Source: UBA6912 sp963792895 (GTDB lineage Bacteria > Actinomycetota > Acidimicrobiia > Spongiisociales > UBA5794). Taken from it: a stretch of DNA of 64,000 nt. The notes below the pieces were generated by a model, which saw only the letters and a program-made list of their open reading frames with translations, ran no database searches and was not told where the DNA came from. The stretch is from positions 124,001-188,000 of the forward strand of contig CAWBYA010000008.1 of NCBI GenBank assembly GCA_963792895.1. Reading direction: 5' to 3'. Shown here piece after piece: positions 1 to 9,069 of the stretch. Positions within the stretch are counted from its first letter, which is position 1. Each line of letters opens with the position of its first letter. The position numbers and the translations under genes are program-made.

Positions 1-1
1 A

Positions 2-1106
2 GACCTCGTCCGCCGGGCGTGGGGAGACCGGCTGATCAGGTCGTGGAACGACTCCTGGTGGGAGGCGCCGCTGCACATCGGCGATGCGATCGCACCCCTG
101 ATCGGGGCAGACGCCGGTGAAGTGGCCATCGCCGATTCGACGTCCGTGAACCTGTTCAAGCTCGTCGTCGCCGCGCTGCGCGCCCGCCCCGGCCGCACCC
201 GCATCCTGACCGACGACCTCAACTTCCCCTCGGACCTCTACGTGCTTTCCGCCGCCGCCGATCTCTCGGACCGCGAGGGTCGAGGTGGTGGCATCCCCCG
301 ACGGTATCCACGGTCCTGTTGCAGGACTGCTCGATCGTCTGGACGAAGACGTCGCCCTGCTGAGCCTGTCTCACGTGGTGTTCAAGAGCGGGTACCTCTA
401 CGACATGGAGACGCTCACGGCGGCCGCACACGCGGCGGGCGCGCTGGTGCTGTGGGACCTCAGCCATGCCGCCGGGGCCGTCCCGATCGACCTGAGCGGT
501 GCTCGACGCGGACCTCGCCGTCGGCTGCACCTACAAGTACCTCAACGGTGGGCCCGGAGCCCCGGCATTCCTCTACGTGCGCGCGACCTCCAAGCGGGCC
601 TCGACAGCCCGATCAGCGGCTGGTGGGGCCACACCCGCCCGTTCGACTTCGAGCTCGGGTACGCCCCCGACCCGGGCATTCGCAGATTCTTGACCGGCAC
701 GGCACCGGTCGTGTCCATGGCACTCATCGAACCAGGCGTGGAGATGCTGAACGCCGCAGGGATGACCGCACTTCGAACCAAGTCGGTAGCGCAGACCGAG
801 TACCTCATCGCTCGCTGGGAGGCCGACCTGGCTCCACTCGGCTTCACGCTCAACTCTCCGAGGGATGCGGACGTGCGGGGCTCGCACGTCTCGCTCGGCC
901 ATCCAGCCGGCCTCGGCATCGACCTCGCCCTCATCAACGACCACGGCGTGCTGCCCGACTTCCGGCCGCCCGACAACCTCCGTCTCGGCGTGGCGCCCCT
1001 CTATACGCGTTTTGCGGACATTGCGACGGCTGTCGACGCGATGGTCGACATCGTGACCACCGGTCGGCATCGCCACTACCTCACGTCGCGGCCGGCGGTG
1101 ACGTGA
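2..1106 (+). CDS. kynU: Kynureninase, 5' end outside the window, three frameshifts
   Basis: PLP-dependent hydrolase of L-kynurenine to anthranilate and alanine (tryptophan catabolism). Three frames together give the family order: the stretch with DSTSVNLFK near 125-160, WDLSHAAGAVPIDL near 450-500, the PLP-lysine segment CTYKYLNGGPGAPAF near 525-570, then SPISGWWGH and a normal C terminus ending at 1106. Frame changes lie near 262-282 (after residues like AADLSD), near 495, and near 575-590. No one reading frame covers the gene. The flanking protein sequence is well conserved, so I favour sequencing or assembly errors near a contig end over a decayed gene, but a real pseudogene is possible. 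The N terminus lies before base 1. Confidence 0.8.
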
Positions 1107-1165
1107 CGCGTGTTCGGGCCCGTCTAACCTCCCGCCGACCCCTCCCCCCTTTTCGGAGCGCTCCC

Positions 1166-2255
1166 ATGGGCTTCAAGTGCGGCATCGTCGGCCTTCCCAA
1201 CGTTGGCAAGTCCACTCTCTTCAACGCGCTCACCGCGGCAGGGGCCCTCGCCGCCAACTACCCCTTCGCCACGATCGATCCGAATGTCGGGGTCGCCGGC
1301 GTGCCCGATCCCCGTCTCGACCGCATCGCGGAGATCGTGAAACCGCGTTCGGTGGTTCCCACCACGATGGAGTTCGTCGACATCGCAGGTTTGGTGGAGG
1401 GGGCATCCCAGGGCGAGGGCCTCGGCAACCAGTTCCTCGCCCACATCCGGGAGACGCAGGCCGTCGCTCACGTGGTCCGGTGCTTCGAGAATCCGGATGT
1501 CGCCCATGTGACGGGGCGCATCGACCCGGCCGGGGACATCGCCACCGTGAACACCGAGCTCGCACTCGCCGACCTGGCGACGCTGGAGCGGGCACTGGAT
1601 CGGCACACGCGCCGTGCCCGGTCGGGAGAGAAGGACTCGCTCGGCGCCGTCGCCGACCTGAACCGCATCCGCGAGCATCTCGAAAAGGGAGCTCCGGTGC
1701 GGTCCATGCGCCCACCTGCCCCCAGGAGCGATGCGGTACGCGAGCTCCAGCTCTTGACGGGGAAGCCGCTGATGTACGTGGCCAACGTCGACGAGCTCGG
1801 CGTCGCCAACGCTCACCTCGAGGCGGTGAGCGCCATCGCCGAAACGGAGAATGCGGCGATGGTGGTCATCTCCGGCCGTTTGGAAGCCGAGATCGCAGAG
1901 CTCGACGAGGACGACAAGAAGGACTTCCTCGTCGAGATCGGTGAGACCGAATCCGGCCTCGATCGGGTCATTCGCGTCGGGACACGAGTTGCTGGGTCTC
2001 GGCACCTTCTTCACTGCCAGCGACAAGGAAGCGCGGGCCTGGACGTTCAGCCGCGGCATGACGGCACCCGAGGCGGCAGGCATCATTCACACCGACTTCC
2101 GCAAGGGGTTCATCCGGGCCGAGGTCATCGCCTACGACGACTTCGTCGCCTGCAACGGTGAGGCCGGGGCCAAGGAGGCAGGCAAGTGGCGCCTGGAGGG
2201 AAAGGACTACGTGGTCCAGGAGGGGGACGTGATCCACTTCCGCTTCAACCTGTAG
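1166..2255 (+). CDS. ychF: YchF/OLA1-type ribosome-binding ATPase, one frameshift
   Basis: Obg-related P-loop ATPase that associates with ribosomes and is involved in stress responses. Visible: G1 loop GLPNVGKST at residue 8, DIAGLV, the YchF-type NVDE in place of NKxD, and the C-terminal TGS-like end with HTDFRKGFIRAEVI and EGDVIHFRFNL. Reading changes frame near 1972-1982, between GLDRVIR and the continuation GHELLGLGTFFT. Removing one extra base gives 362 residues, about the family norm. The ATG at 1166 has GGAG eight bases upstream. The gene follows kynU by 59 bp and precedes the SGNH hydrolase on the same strand. Confidence 0.9.
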
Positions 2256-2316
2256 GAGACGTCGAGCCCGGTCCCGCCGCGGCCCTCACACTCCTGCCCC
2301 CGCTGCACCGAGGAGC

Positions 2317-3113
2317 GTGATGGCCGCAACGAGGCACCTTCGCCCATTGAGTAGGCCGGCCGCCTGTGTGGCCATCCTCGCCGGACAGATCCTGCATGCG
2401 GCCCACCGTCCCGACATGCCGGGTCTCGAGAACCAGGACCCTTCCGGTGTGTTCGGTGACCCGCATGCACCATTCGTGAGGATCGCGCTATTGGGCGACA
2501 GCTCGATCACCGCTCCGGGGGTTGAACCGCTCGATGCTGCGTGGCCCCGCCGCATGGCCACCCGGATCGGCGATCGGCATTGCGTCGAGCTCGTCAGCGT
2601 CGCCAGGGGCGGCGCCAAGGCGCGCGACGTGCTGGCCGATCAGGTGGGTGCGGCGATTGAAGCGGCGCCGGATCTGGCACTCGTGTCTGTTGGGGCCAAC
2701 GACGCACTACGTGGCACGTCCGTCGCTCGGTTCGAGCGGGAGATGGTCGCCATCCTGGGCACCCTCTCTGCCGCTACGAAGGGGGTCGGTGTGGCTGGGA
2801 TCGGTGACCTCTCGACCGTGCCCCGTTTGCCAACGCTCGGCAAGGGTGTCGGAAAGGTGCGCGGTCGTTCCCTCGATCGAGCGACGCTCCGTGCTGCATC
2901 TCGGTTCCCCAACGTCGTCAAGGGGCAAGCGTGGGGGCCGTCGTGGAGGTTCTTCGACGAGGGCGACCCCGCGTCGTCTTCGCCGCCGACCGGTTCCATG
3001 CGTCAGCCGTTGGTCATGCGACCTTCGCCTTCGCCGTCGAGCCGGTCATCGACGAGCTGCTGCGTCGCTTGGCGAGCGAACGAGAGGGCCCTGCGGAGCG
3101 CTCGACCGGCTGA
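2317..3113 (+). CDS. SGNH/GDSL-family hydrolase, one frameshift
   Basis: Probable esterase or lipase of the SGNH superfamily; substrate unknown. Block I is LLGDSSITAPG (catalytic Ser), block III is SVGANDALR (Asn), and block V is AADRFHASAVGH (Asp and His) in a second frame. The frame must change near 2960-2975, after WRFFDEGDP, consistent with one missing base. The corrected protein is about 265 residues. The start is GTG 2317 or ATG 2320, with GAGGAG just upstream. An N-terminal hydrophobic stretch (AACVAILAGQIL) could be a weak signal or anchor. It converges on udk with 19 bp between stops. Confidence 0.75.
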
Positions 3114-3132
3114 GTGCCACGCCGTCGCTGCC

Positions 3133-3798
3133 TCAGGTGGCGAGCACGTTGCGAATCATGGAGGTCACCGTGCCGACGGCGTTCTGGTTGTAGCCCTCAG
3201 GCACGATGATGTCGGCATAGCGTTTCGACGGCTCGACGAACTGAAGATGCATCGGCCGCACCGTCAACAGATACTGGGAGATGACCGACTCGACGCTCCG
3301 CCCCCGTTCGAGCAGATCGCGCTCGAGGCGGCGCAGTACGCGCAGGTCGCCATCGGTGTCGATGTAGATCCTCAAGTCCATGATCTCGCGCAGTTCGCGC
3401 TCGATCAGCACGAGGATCCCCTCGACGATGACGACGGGCTCGGGATCTACCCGCACGGTCGCCGTCGTCCGGCAGTGGCTGGAGAAGTCGTACACCGGGC
3501 GATCGATCGGCTCGCCGGCTCGGAGCCGCTGCAGGTGGGCGATCAGCAACTCCGTTTCGAGAGAGTCGGGATGGTCGAAGTTCGTCTTCACCCGGTCGTC
3601 GAACGGCAGGTGCGCGAGATCGCGGTAGTAGGCGTCTTGCTGGATGAGCACTACCCGATCGGAGCCCACCGACTCGACGACCGCTTTCGCGATCGTCGTC
3701 TTGCCGGAGCCGGACCCGCCGGCGATTCCGATGATGAGGGGGCGGCCGCCGTGGGCGGGCCAGCCTGCCTTGAATGAAGTCGCGTTGCGGGAGGTCAT
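3133..3798 (-). CDS. udk: Uridine kinase
   Basis: Phosphorylates uridine and cytidine in pyrimidine salvage. The N terminus holds the Walker A motif GIAGGSGSGKTT, followed by QQDAYYRD and FDHPDS (substrate binding), the PVYDFSSH stretch, and VIVEGILVL typical of udk/PRK-family kinases. At 221 residues it has the expected length. I place the start at ATG 3798 because a TAGGGT -10 box lies nine bases upstream with no Shine-Dalgarno; an in-frame TTG at 3807 is the alternative. It stands alone between convergent and divergent neighbours. Confidence 0.92.
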   Translation of the reverse strand: MTSRNATSFKAGWPAHGGRPLIIGIAGGSGSGKTTIAKAVVESVGSDRVVLIQQDAYYRDLAHLPFDDRVKTNFDHPDSLETELLIAHLQRLRAGEPIDRPVYDFSSHCRTTATVRVDPEPVVIVEGILVLIERELREIMDLRIYIDTDGDLRVLRRLERDLLERGRSVESVISQYLLTVRPMHLQFVEPSKRYADIIVPEGYNQNAVGTVTSMIRNVLAT

Positions 3799-3807
3799 GG
3801 CAGGCAA

Positions 3808-3813
3808 ACCCTA
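3808..3813 (-). promoter_or_regulatory. -10 box TAGGGT of udk
   Basis: TAGGGT on the minus strand ends nine bases before ATG 3798, with no ribosome-binding site between. It fits the leaderless pattern seen at ten other genes here, though the spacing is slightly long. Confidence 0.35.
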
Positions 3814-3969
3814 CCGTCGACAAGCCCAGCTACGATCGTGACCCACAGGAGCGCCGCACATGGTCATCCACTCGGTGAGGGGGCACCGTACCCGGAGTGA
3901 AGTGAAGACTCCTACACACAGCAGCGCGCCATGACCGCCACATTGATCCGATCAGTGGAGTTGCCAACG

Positions 3970-4539
3970 ATGCCTGAGGCCCCACAGCCGAGCGACGCCT
4001 CGCTGGTGCTGGCCGTCGCCCGATTCGACGAGACTGCGCTCTCCACGCTCTACGAGCGCCATGGCGGCGCCGTGTTCGCCCTCTCCCAGCGCCTGCTGCG
4101 GCGGCGGGATCTCGCCGAAGACGTCGTCCAAGAGATCTTCTTGCGTCTGTGGACACGTCCGGAGCGTTTCGATCCCGAACGGGGCTCGCTCCGCACCTTC
4201 CTTCTGTCCGACACCCACGGCCGCAGCGTGGATCTGCTCAGATCGGAGATGGCCCGTCGCGCCCGTGAGGAGAAGGAGGGCATGCTCGCTCCCGCACCGG
4301 CCGCCGACCTCGAGGGCGAGGTCCTCACGCGTGTGACGAACGATCAGATCCGCAACGCCCTCGACACCCTCAATGAGAACGAGAAGAAGGCCATCGCGCT
4401 CGCCTACTTCGGGGGTTACAGCTATCGCCAAGTTGCCGAGGCGCTCGGCGAGCCCGAGGGCACGGTGAAGAGCCGGATTCGCGCCGGCATGCAGCGCCTC
4501 AAGATCGAACTCTCTCGCGTTGGGGTGGTTCCGTCATGA
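3970..4539 (+). CDS. ECF RNA polymerase sigma factor, SigK-like
   Basis: Extracytoplasmic-function sigma factor. Region 2 is the stretch with YERHGGAVFALSQRLL and AEDVVQEIFLRLW. Region 4 is a helix-turn-helix with YSYRQVAEALGEPEGTVKSR, which binds the -35 element. The cognate anti-sigma gene overlaps its stop codon by ATGA, the usual sigK-rskA arrangement. I prefer ATG 3970 (189 aa), which has GTGGAG upstream; ATG 3931 would add 13 residues but lacks a ribosome-binding site. The regulon is not deducible from the sequence. Confidence 0.85.
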   Translation: MPEAPQPSDASLVLAVARFDETALSTLYERHGGAVFALSQRLLRRRDLAEDVVQEIFLRLWTRPERFDPERGSLRTFLLSDTHGRSVDLLRSEMARRAREEKEGMLAPAPAADLEGEVLTRVTNDQIRNALDTLNENEKKAIALAYFGGYSYRQVAEALGEPEGTVKSRIRAGMQRLKIELSRVGVVPS

Positions 4540-5300
4540 CCAGCCTCCCTGGCTTCTTGCCCCCCGAGGAGCTGGACAACCTCATCGCCCTTCACGCCAT
4601 CGATGCGCTGGATCACGATGAGCGGGTCCTGGTGGAGTCGGCCATTGCCGACGATGCGCGGCTTGCCGCCGAGCTCGACGGGTACCGCGCCGTGGCGGCT
4701 GCGCTCGCCGAGGCCGTCGAAGTGGCTCCGCCGACCCCATCGCCCGACGTGTGGAAGGCCATCAGCTCTGCCGTGCAGGGTCGCAACCTGGCAACGCCCG
4801 ACTTGGCTCCGGTCGTCGAGCTGCGGCGTCAGCGTCGGTGGTCTCGCATCTCAGCAGTCATCTCGGTCGCCGCCGTGACCGTATCGATCGGTCTCGCCGT
4901 TCGGGTCCTCGACCTGCAGAACGACGCATCGCAGTCCGACCTCGCTCGCCTTGCGGCCGAGAAGGTGACGGAAGCGGGCTCCGAGGTCGTCACGCTGGCT
5001 GCCGCCGAAGGCCACGCAGGCGAGGAGGCGCGCATCGTCCTCGGCGCTGACGGCGTCGGCTACGTGCTCACGGACACGCTGCCCGCACTGCCTCCGGACC
5101 GCACCTACCAGTTGTGGGCCATCGTGCCCGACGCGGGCGAGCCCCGCGTCATCTCGGCGGGCGTACTCGGCAACGATCCAGGCGTTGCGCCCTTCCAGGC
5201 AGTCGGCGACGTCGTCGGTTTCGCCATCACCGACGAAGTCGCAGGCGGGGTGCCGGTGTCTGAGGGCGAGACCGTGGCGGTGTGGCTCGCCGACGCCTGA
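4536..5300 (+). CDS. RskA-like membrane anti-sigma factor
   Basis: Binds and restrains the sigma factor encoded just upstream. The N-terminal cytoplasmic helix-rich part (LPPEELDNLIALHAIDAL) is the anti-sigma domain. A single membrane segment lies near residues 104-126 (ISAVISVAAVTVSIGLAV), and the outer C-terminal domain is RskA-like (YQLWAIVPDAGEPRVIS, GETVAVWLADA). No HxxxCxxC zinc motif is seen, as in the zinc-independent RskA group. The 254-aa protein is translationally coupled through the ATGA overlap. Release presumably needs membrane proteolysis; an RseP-type protease is encoded at 44.3-45.6 kb. Confidence 0.85.
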   Translation: MTSLPGFLPPEELDNLIALHAIDALDHDERVLVESAIADDARLAAELDGYRAVAAALAEAVEVAPPTPSPDVWKAISSAVQGRNLATPDLAPVVELRRQRRWSRISAVISVAAVTVSIGLAVRVLDLQNDASQSDLARLAAEKVTEAGSEVVTLAAAEGHAGEEARIVLGADGVGYVLTDTLPALPPDRTYQLWAIVPDAGEPRVISAGVLGNDPGVAPFQAVGDVVGFAITDEVAGGVPVSEGETVAVWLADA

Positions 5301-5357
5301 ACGGCGACCGGCAAACCTTGACGCCCTGGCATTCCGCGGGGTAGCGTTCTTTCCGAC

Positions 5358-5450
5358 GCGCTCATCCAGAGCGGTGGAGGGACAGGCCCTACGAAGCCGC
5401 GGCAACCGACGATGTACCCGTACGGTGCCAATGCCTGACCGATGAGATGC
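5358..5450 (+). promoter_or_regulatory. SAM-I riboswitch (S-box) ahead of metH
   Basis: The conserved S-box core is readable: GAGCGGTGGAGGGACAGGCC at 5369-5388, GCCGCGGCAACC at 5396-5407, GGTGCCAATGCCTGACC at 5424-5440, and a P1 helix of CTCATC (5361-5366) with GATGAG (5441-5446). These match SAM-I order and spacing. It sits 118 bp before methionine synthase, the expected target: high S-adenosylmethionine should lower expression. No clear U-run terminator follows. A GCGCTC/GAGCGC hairpin at 5475-5489 may belong to the expression platform. Confidence 0.92.
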
Positions 5451-5567
5451 CGACAGCGGGTCCGACCGCTCGCGGCGCTCGAAGAGCGCGTGGAGATGCG
5501 AGACGGGGAAGCGCGTGGTGATGACATCGAGAGTCTGGTCATGGATCGAATCTGGTAGGCGCCGGCC

Positions 5568-8500
5568 ATGAAGGACTACGTTGCCGCCGTACGCGATCGT
5601 GTCGTCATATTCGACGGAGCGACAGGGACGACGCTGCAAGCAGCGGAGCTCACGGCCGACGACTTCGGTGGGCCCGATCTCGAGGGCTGCAACGAGCTGC
5701 TCAATATCACGCGTCCCGACGTCATCGAGCGGTTCCATGCCTCGTTTCTCGAGGTGGGAGTCGACGTCGTGGAAACCAACACCTTCGGTGCGTTCGGCGT
5801 ACCACTCAGCGAGTACGGGATCGCCGAGCGTGCCTATGAGCTCGCCAGGGCGGGAGCCTCGATCGCCAGGCGGGTCGCCGCCGATTACTCCACCGCCGAG
5901 CGGCCCCGCTGGGTGGCCGGGTCGATCGGGCCCGGCACCAAGTTCCCGTCGCTCGGCCAGATTCGGTACAGCACACTGCGCGATGCGTATGAAGTGGCGG
6001 CTCGCGGCCTGCTCGACGGAGGCGTCGACCTCTTCATCATCGAGACGATGTTCGACCTCCTCGGCCTGAAGGCGGCCGTCAACGGGTGCCGCCGGGCAAT
6101 GGCGGCTGCAGGGCGTGAGGTGCCGCTCCAGACCCAGGTCACCATCGAGCTCACCGGGCGCATGTTGCCGGGCACCGAGATCGGCGCGGCGCTCGCCGCC
6201 ATCGCCCCGCTCAAGCCCGCCGTCATCGGGCTCAACTGCGCCACCGGACCCGTGGAGATGTACGAGCCGCTTCGCCATCTCTCCCAACATTCCCCCGTCC
6301 CCGTCTCGGCAATCCCGAACGCCGGCCTACCGAGCGTCGTCGACGGCGCAATGCACTACGACCTGACCCCGGAGGCGCTGGCAGACCACCACGAGCACTT
6401 CATCAGGGAGCTCGGCGTGACGGTTGTCGGCGGCTGCTGCGGGACCACGGTGGAGCACCTGCGGGCCGTCGTCGAACGCTGCCGGGACCTCACGCCTGCG
6501 CCCCGCTCCCCCGTCGTAGAGCCGGGGGCAGCGTCCATCTACAGCTTCACGCCGTTTCGACAGGACACGTCGTTCCTCATCGTGGGCGAGCGCACCAATG
6601 CCAACGGCTCGAAGAAGTTCCGCGATGCGATGCTCGCCGAAGACTGGGACACGTGCGTGACGATGGCCAAGGACCAGATACGCGAGTCTGCCCACCTCCT
6701 CGACCTGTGTGTCGACTACGTCGGTCGGGACGGCGCCGCCGACATGGACCTCATCGCCTCTCGCCTCGCGACCCAATCATCGGTTCCCCTCGTCCTCGAT
6801 TCCACCGAACCGGAGGTGATGGAAGCCGGTCTCGAGTGGCTGGGTGGGCGGGCCGTGCTCAACTCGGCGAACCTCGAAGACGGCGATGGGCCCGGCTCGC
6901 GCGCCGACCGGGTGTTCCGGCTGGCCGTCGAGCACGGCGCCGCGGTCATCTGCCTGCTGATCGACGAGGACGGCCAGGCTCGCGACGTCGACTGGAAGCT
7001 GCGGGTTGCGCATCGGCTGTTCGCACTCGCCACGGAACGTTATGGGCTCGCCCCCGGCGACTTGATCTTCGACGCGCTGACGTTTCCGCTTTCCACGGGT
7101 GGCGAAGATCTGCGAGGCGACGGCATCGCCACACTGGATGCAATTCGCCGCATCAAGGAGGAGATGCCCGGCGTGTTCACCGTGCTCGGAGTCTCCAACG
7201 TCTCCTTTGGGCTCAGCCCTGCCACGCGCCATGCCCTCAACTCCGTCTTTCTCCACGAAGCGGTAGGAGCGGGCCTCGACGCCGCCATCGTGCACGCCGG
7301 GCGCATCATGCCGCTGTCGAAGATCCCGGACGCCCAGCGCGAAGCGTGCTTCGACGTGGTCTACGACCGGAGAGCTCCCGGCTACGACCCGTTGGAGCGG
7401 CTGCTCGAGGTGTTCGCCGGAGTGAGCGAGGACAAAGCGGTCGTCGAGGACCGCACCGGATGGCCGGTCCAGAAGCGCCTCGCGTCGCGCATCATCGACG
7501 GCGACCGCGACGGCCTCACCACCGATCTCGACGAGGCCCTGCAAGGAGGAATGGGGCCCCTCGACATCATCAACGACGTCCTCCTCGAAGGTATGAAGGT
7601 CGTCGGTGATCTGTTTGCCTCCGGAGACATGCAGCTCCCCTTCGTCCTCCAGTCGGCGGAGACCATGAAGGCGGCCGTCGCCCATCTCGAGCCGCTGATG
7701 GACACGGCGGATACGCGGGGCAAGGGTTCGATCGTGCTCGCAACGGTGAAGGGCGACGTCCACGACATCGGCAAGAACCTCGTCGACATCATCCTCACGA
7801 ACAACGGCTACGACGTGCACAACCTCGGCATCAAGGTCGGCATCCACGAGATGCTCGAGGCGCTCGGCGAGACCGGGGCAGACGCCATCGGGATGAGCGG
7901 GCTGCTCGTGAAGAGCACACTCATCATGCGCGAGAACCTCGAAGAGCTGGAGCGTCGCGGGCTCGGCCACGTGCCGGTCCTCCTCGGCGGGGCGGCACTC
8001 ACCCGTTCATATGTCGAGAAGGACCTGCGCGCCGTGTACGGAGGACCGCTGTTCTACGGCAAGGATGCCTTCACCGGACTCCGCGTCATGGACCGGCTCA
8101 GCGAGATGCGTCGCAGCGGGGAGAGCGATCCCGACTTCGGCCGCATCGCCGAGGGCCGTACCTTGCCGCAAGTCCCGCGCCGCTCCGCCACCGCCGACGA
8201 CGCACTCGTCCCGGCCCGCTCCCCGGACGTTGCCTCCGACAACCCCGTCTTCGTACCGCCGTTCGTCGGAACACGAATCGTGAAGGGTATTTCGCTCGAC
8301 ACGATCGCGGGCTACCTCAACGAGACCGCACTGTTCCGCAACCAGTGGCAGTACCGTCCCACGTCCGGCGAGGCCGACGCCGACTTCAAGCAGCGCGTCC
8401 GCGAGGTGCTTCGCGAGCAACTCCACATCGCCAAGGAGCACGAGCTGCTCGTGCCCCAGATCGTGTACGGGTTCTTCCCCGTCGGCGCCGACGGCGACGA

Positions 8501-9038
8501 TCTCGTGGTCTTCGAGGACGCCGGCCGCCGCACAGAGCTGGCACGGTTCCGCTTCCCGCGCCAGCAGCAATCGCCGTGGATGTCCATCGCCGACTTCCAC
8601 CGCTCCGTCGACGGGCCGGACGCCGACTACGCGGCGTTTCACATCGTGACTATGGGCTCGCGGGTCACCGAGCGCACCGGGGAGTTGTTCGCCGCGCACC
8701 GCTATCAGGAGTATCTCTACCTCCATGGCCTGGGAGTCGAGATGGCTGAGGCGCTCGCGGAGCTGTCCCACCGCCGCATTCGCGAGGAGTGGGGGTTCGC
8801 AGACGAAGACGGGCCAACGTTGCACGGCCTGTTCCGCCAGCAGTATCGCGGCGGCCGCTACTCGTGGGGGTACCCGGCGTGCCCCGACCTGGCCGACAAC
8901 GAGACGGTCGCACACCTCCTCGGCGCCGAGCGAATCGGTGTCGACGTCGGCGAGCACACCTCGTATCAGTATCAGCCTGAGCAATCGACGTCTGCCGTGA
9001 TCTGCCACCATCCGCAGGCCAAGTACTTCATCGCATGA
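5568..9038 (+). CDS. metH: Cobalamin-dependent methionine synthase
   Basis: Transfers a methyl group from 5-methyl-THF to homocysteine through cobalamin. All four modules are present in 1156 residues (slightly shorter than E. coli's). First is the homocysteine/zinc barrel, with the Cys of LNCATGP near 223 and GGCCGTT near 288. Second is the pterin barrel, with SFLIVGERTNANGSKKF near 335. Third is the cobalamin module, with GDVHDIGKNLVDIIL near 728 carrying the cobalt-ligand His. Fourth is the activation domain, with RIREEWGF and RYSWGYPACPDL near the end. It lies behind a SAM riboswitch and 31 bp before metF, so the methyl donor and its user are adjacent. Confidence 0.97.
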   Translation: MKDYVAAVRDRVVIFDGATGTTLQAAELTADDFGGPDLEGCNELLNITRPDVIERFHASFLEVGVDVVETNTFGAFGVPLSEYGIAERAYELARAGASIARRVAADYSTAERPRWVAGSIGPGTKFPSLGQIRYSTLRDAYEVAARGLLDGGVDLFIIETMFDLLGLKAAVNGCRRAMAAAGREVPLQTQVTIELTGRMLPGTEIGAALAAIAPLKPAVIGLNCATGPVEMYEPLRHLSQHSPVPVSAIPNAGLPSVVDGAMHYDLTPEALADHHEHFIRELGVTVVGGCCGTTVEHLRAVVERCRDLTPAPRSPVVEPGAASIYSFTPFRQDTSFLIVGERTNANGSKKFRDAMLAEDWDTCVTMAKDQIRESAHLLDLCVDYVGRDGAADMDLIASRLATQSSVPLVLDSTEPEVMEAGLEWLGGRAVLNSANLEDGDGPGSRADRVFRLAVEHGAAVICLLIDEDGQARDVDWKLRVAHRLFALATERYGLAPGDLIFDALTFPLSTGGEDLRGDGIATLDAIRRIKEEMPGVFTVLGVSNVSFGLSPATRHALNSVFLHEAVGAGLDAAIVHAGRIMPLSKIPDAQREACFDVVYDRRAPGYDPLERLLEVFAGVSEDKAVVEDRTGWPVQKRLASRIIDGDRDGLTTDLDEALQGGMGPLDIINDVLLEGMKVVGDLFASGDMQLPFVLQSAETMKAAVAHLEPLMDTADTRGKGSIVLATVKGDVHDIGKNLVDIILTNNGYDVHNLGIKVGIHEMLEALGETGADAIGMSGLLVKSTLIMRENLEELERRGLGHVPVLLGGAALTRSYVEKDLRAVYGGPLFYGKDAFTGLRVMDRLSEMRRSGESDPDFGRIAEGRTLPQVPRRSATADDALVPARSPDVASDNPVFVPPFVGTRIVKGISLDTIAGYLNETALFRNQWQYRPTSGEADADFKQRVREVLREQLHIAKEHELLVPQIVYGFFPVGADGDDLVVFEDAGRRTELARFRFPRQQQSPWMSIADFHRSVDGPDADYAAFHIVTMGSRVTERTGELFAAHRYQEYLYLHGLGVEMAEALAELSHRRIREEWGFADEDGPTLHGLFRQQYRGGRYSWGYPACPDLADNETVAHLLGAERIGVDVGEHTSYQYQPEQSTSAVICHHPQAKYFIA

Positions 9039-9069
9039 CGAGCCACCCGATCATCATCAAGGAGCACCG

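Noticed and set aside
122..2161. 679-codon open frame on the plus strand
   Set aside because: It joins the out-of-frame remainder of kynU to ychF; only 1166 onward is real protein, and its 3' end runs past the ychF frameshift.
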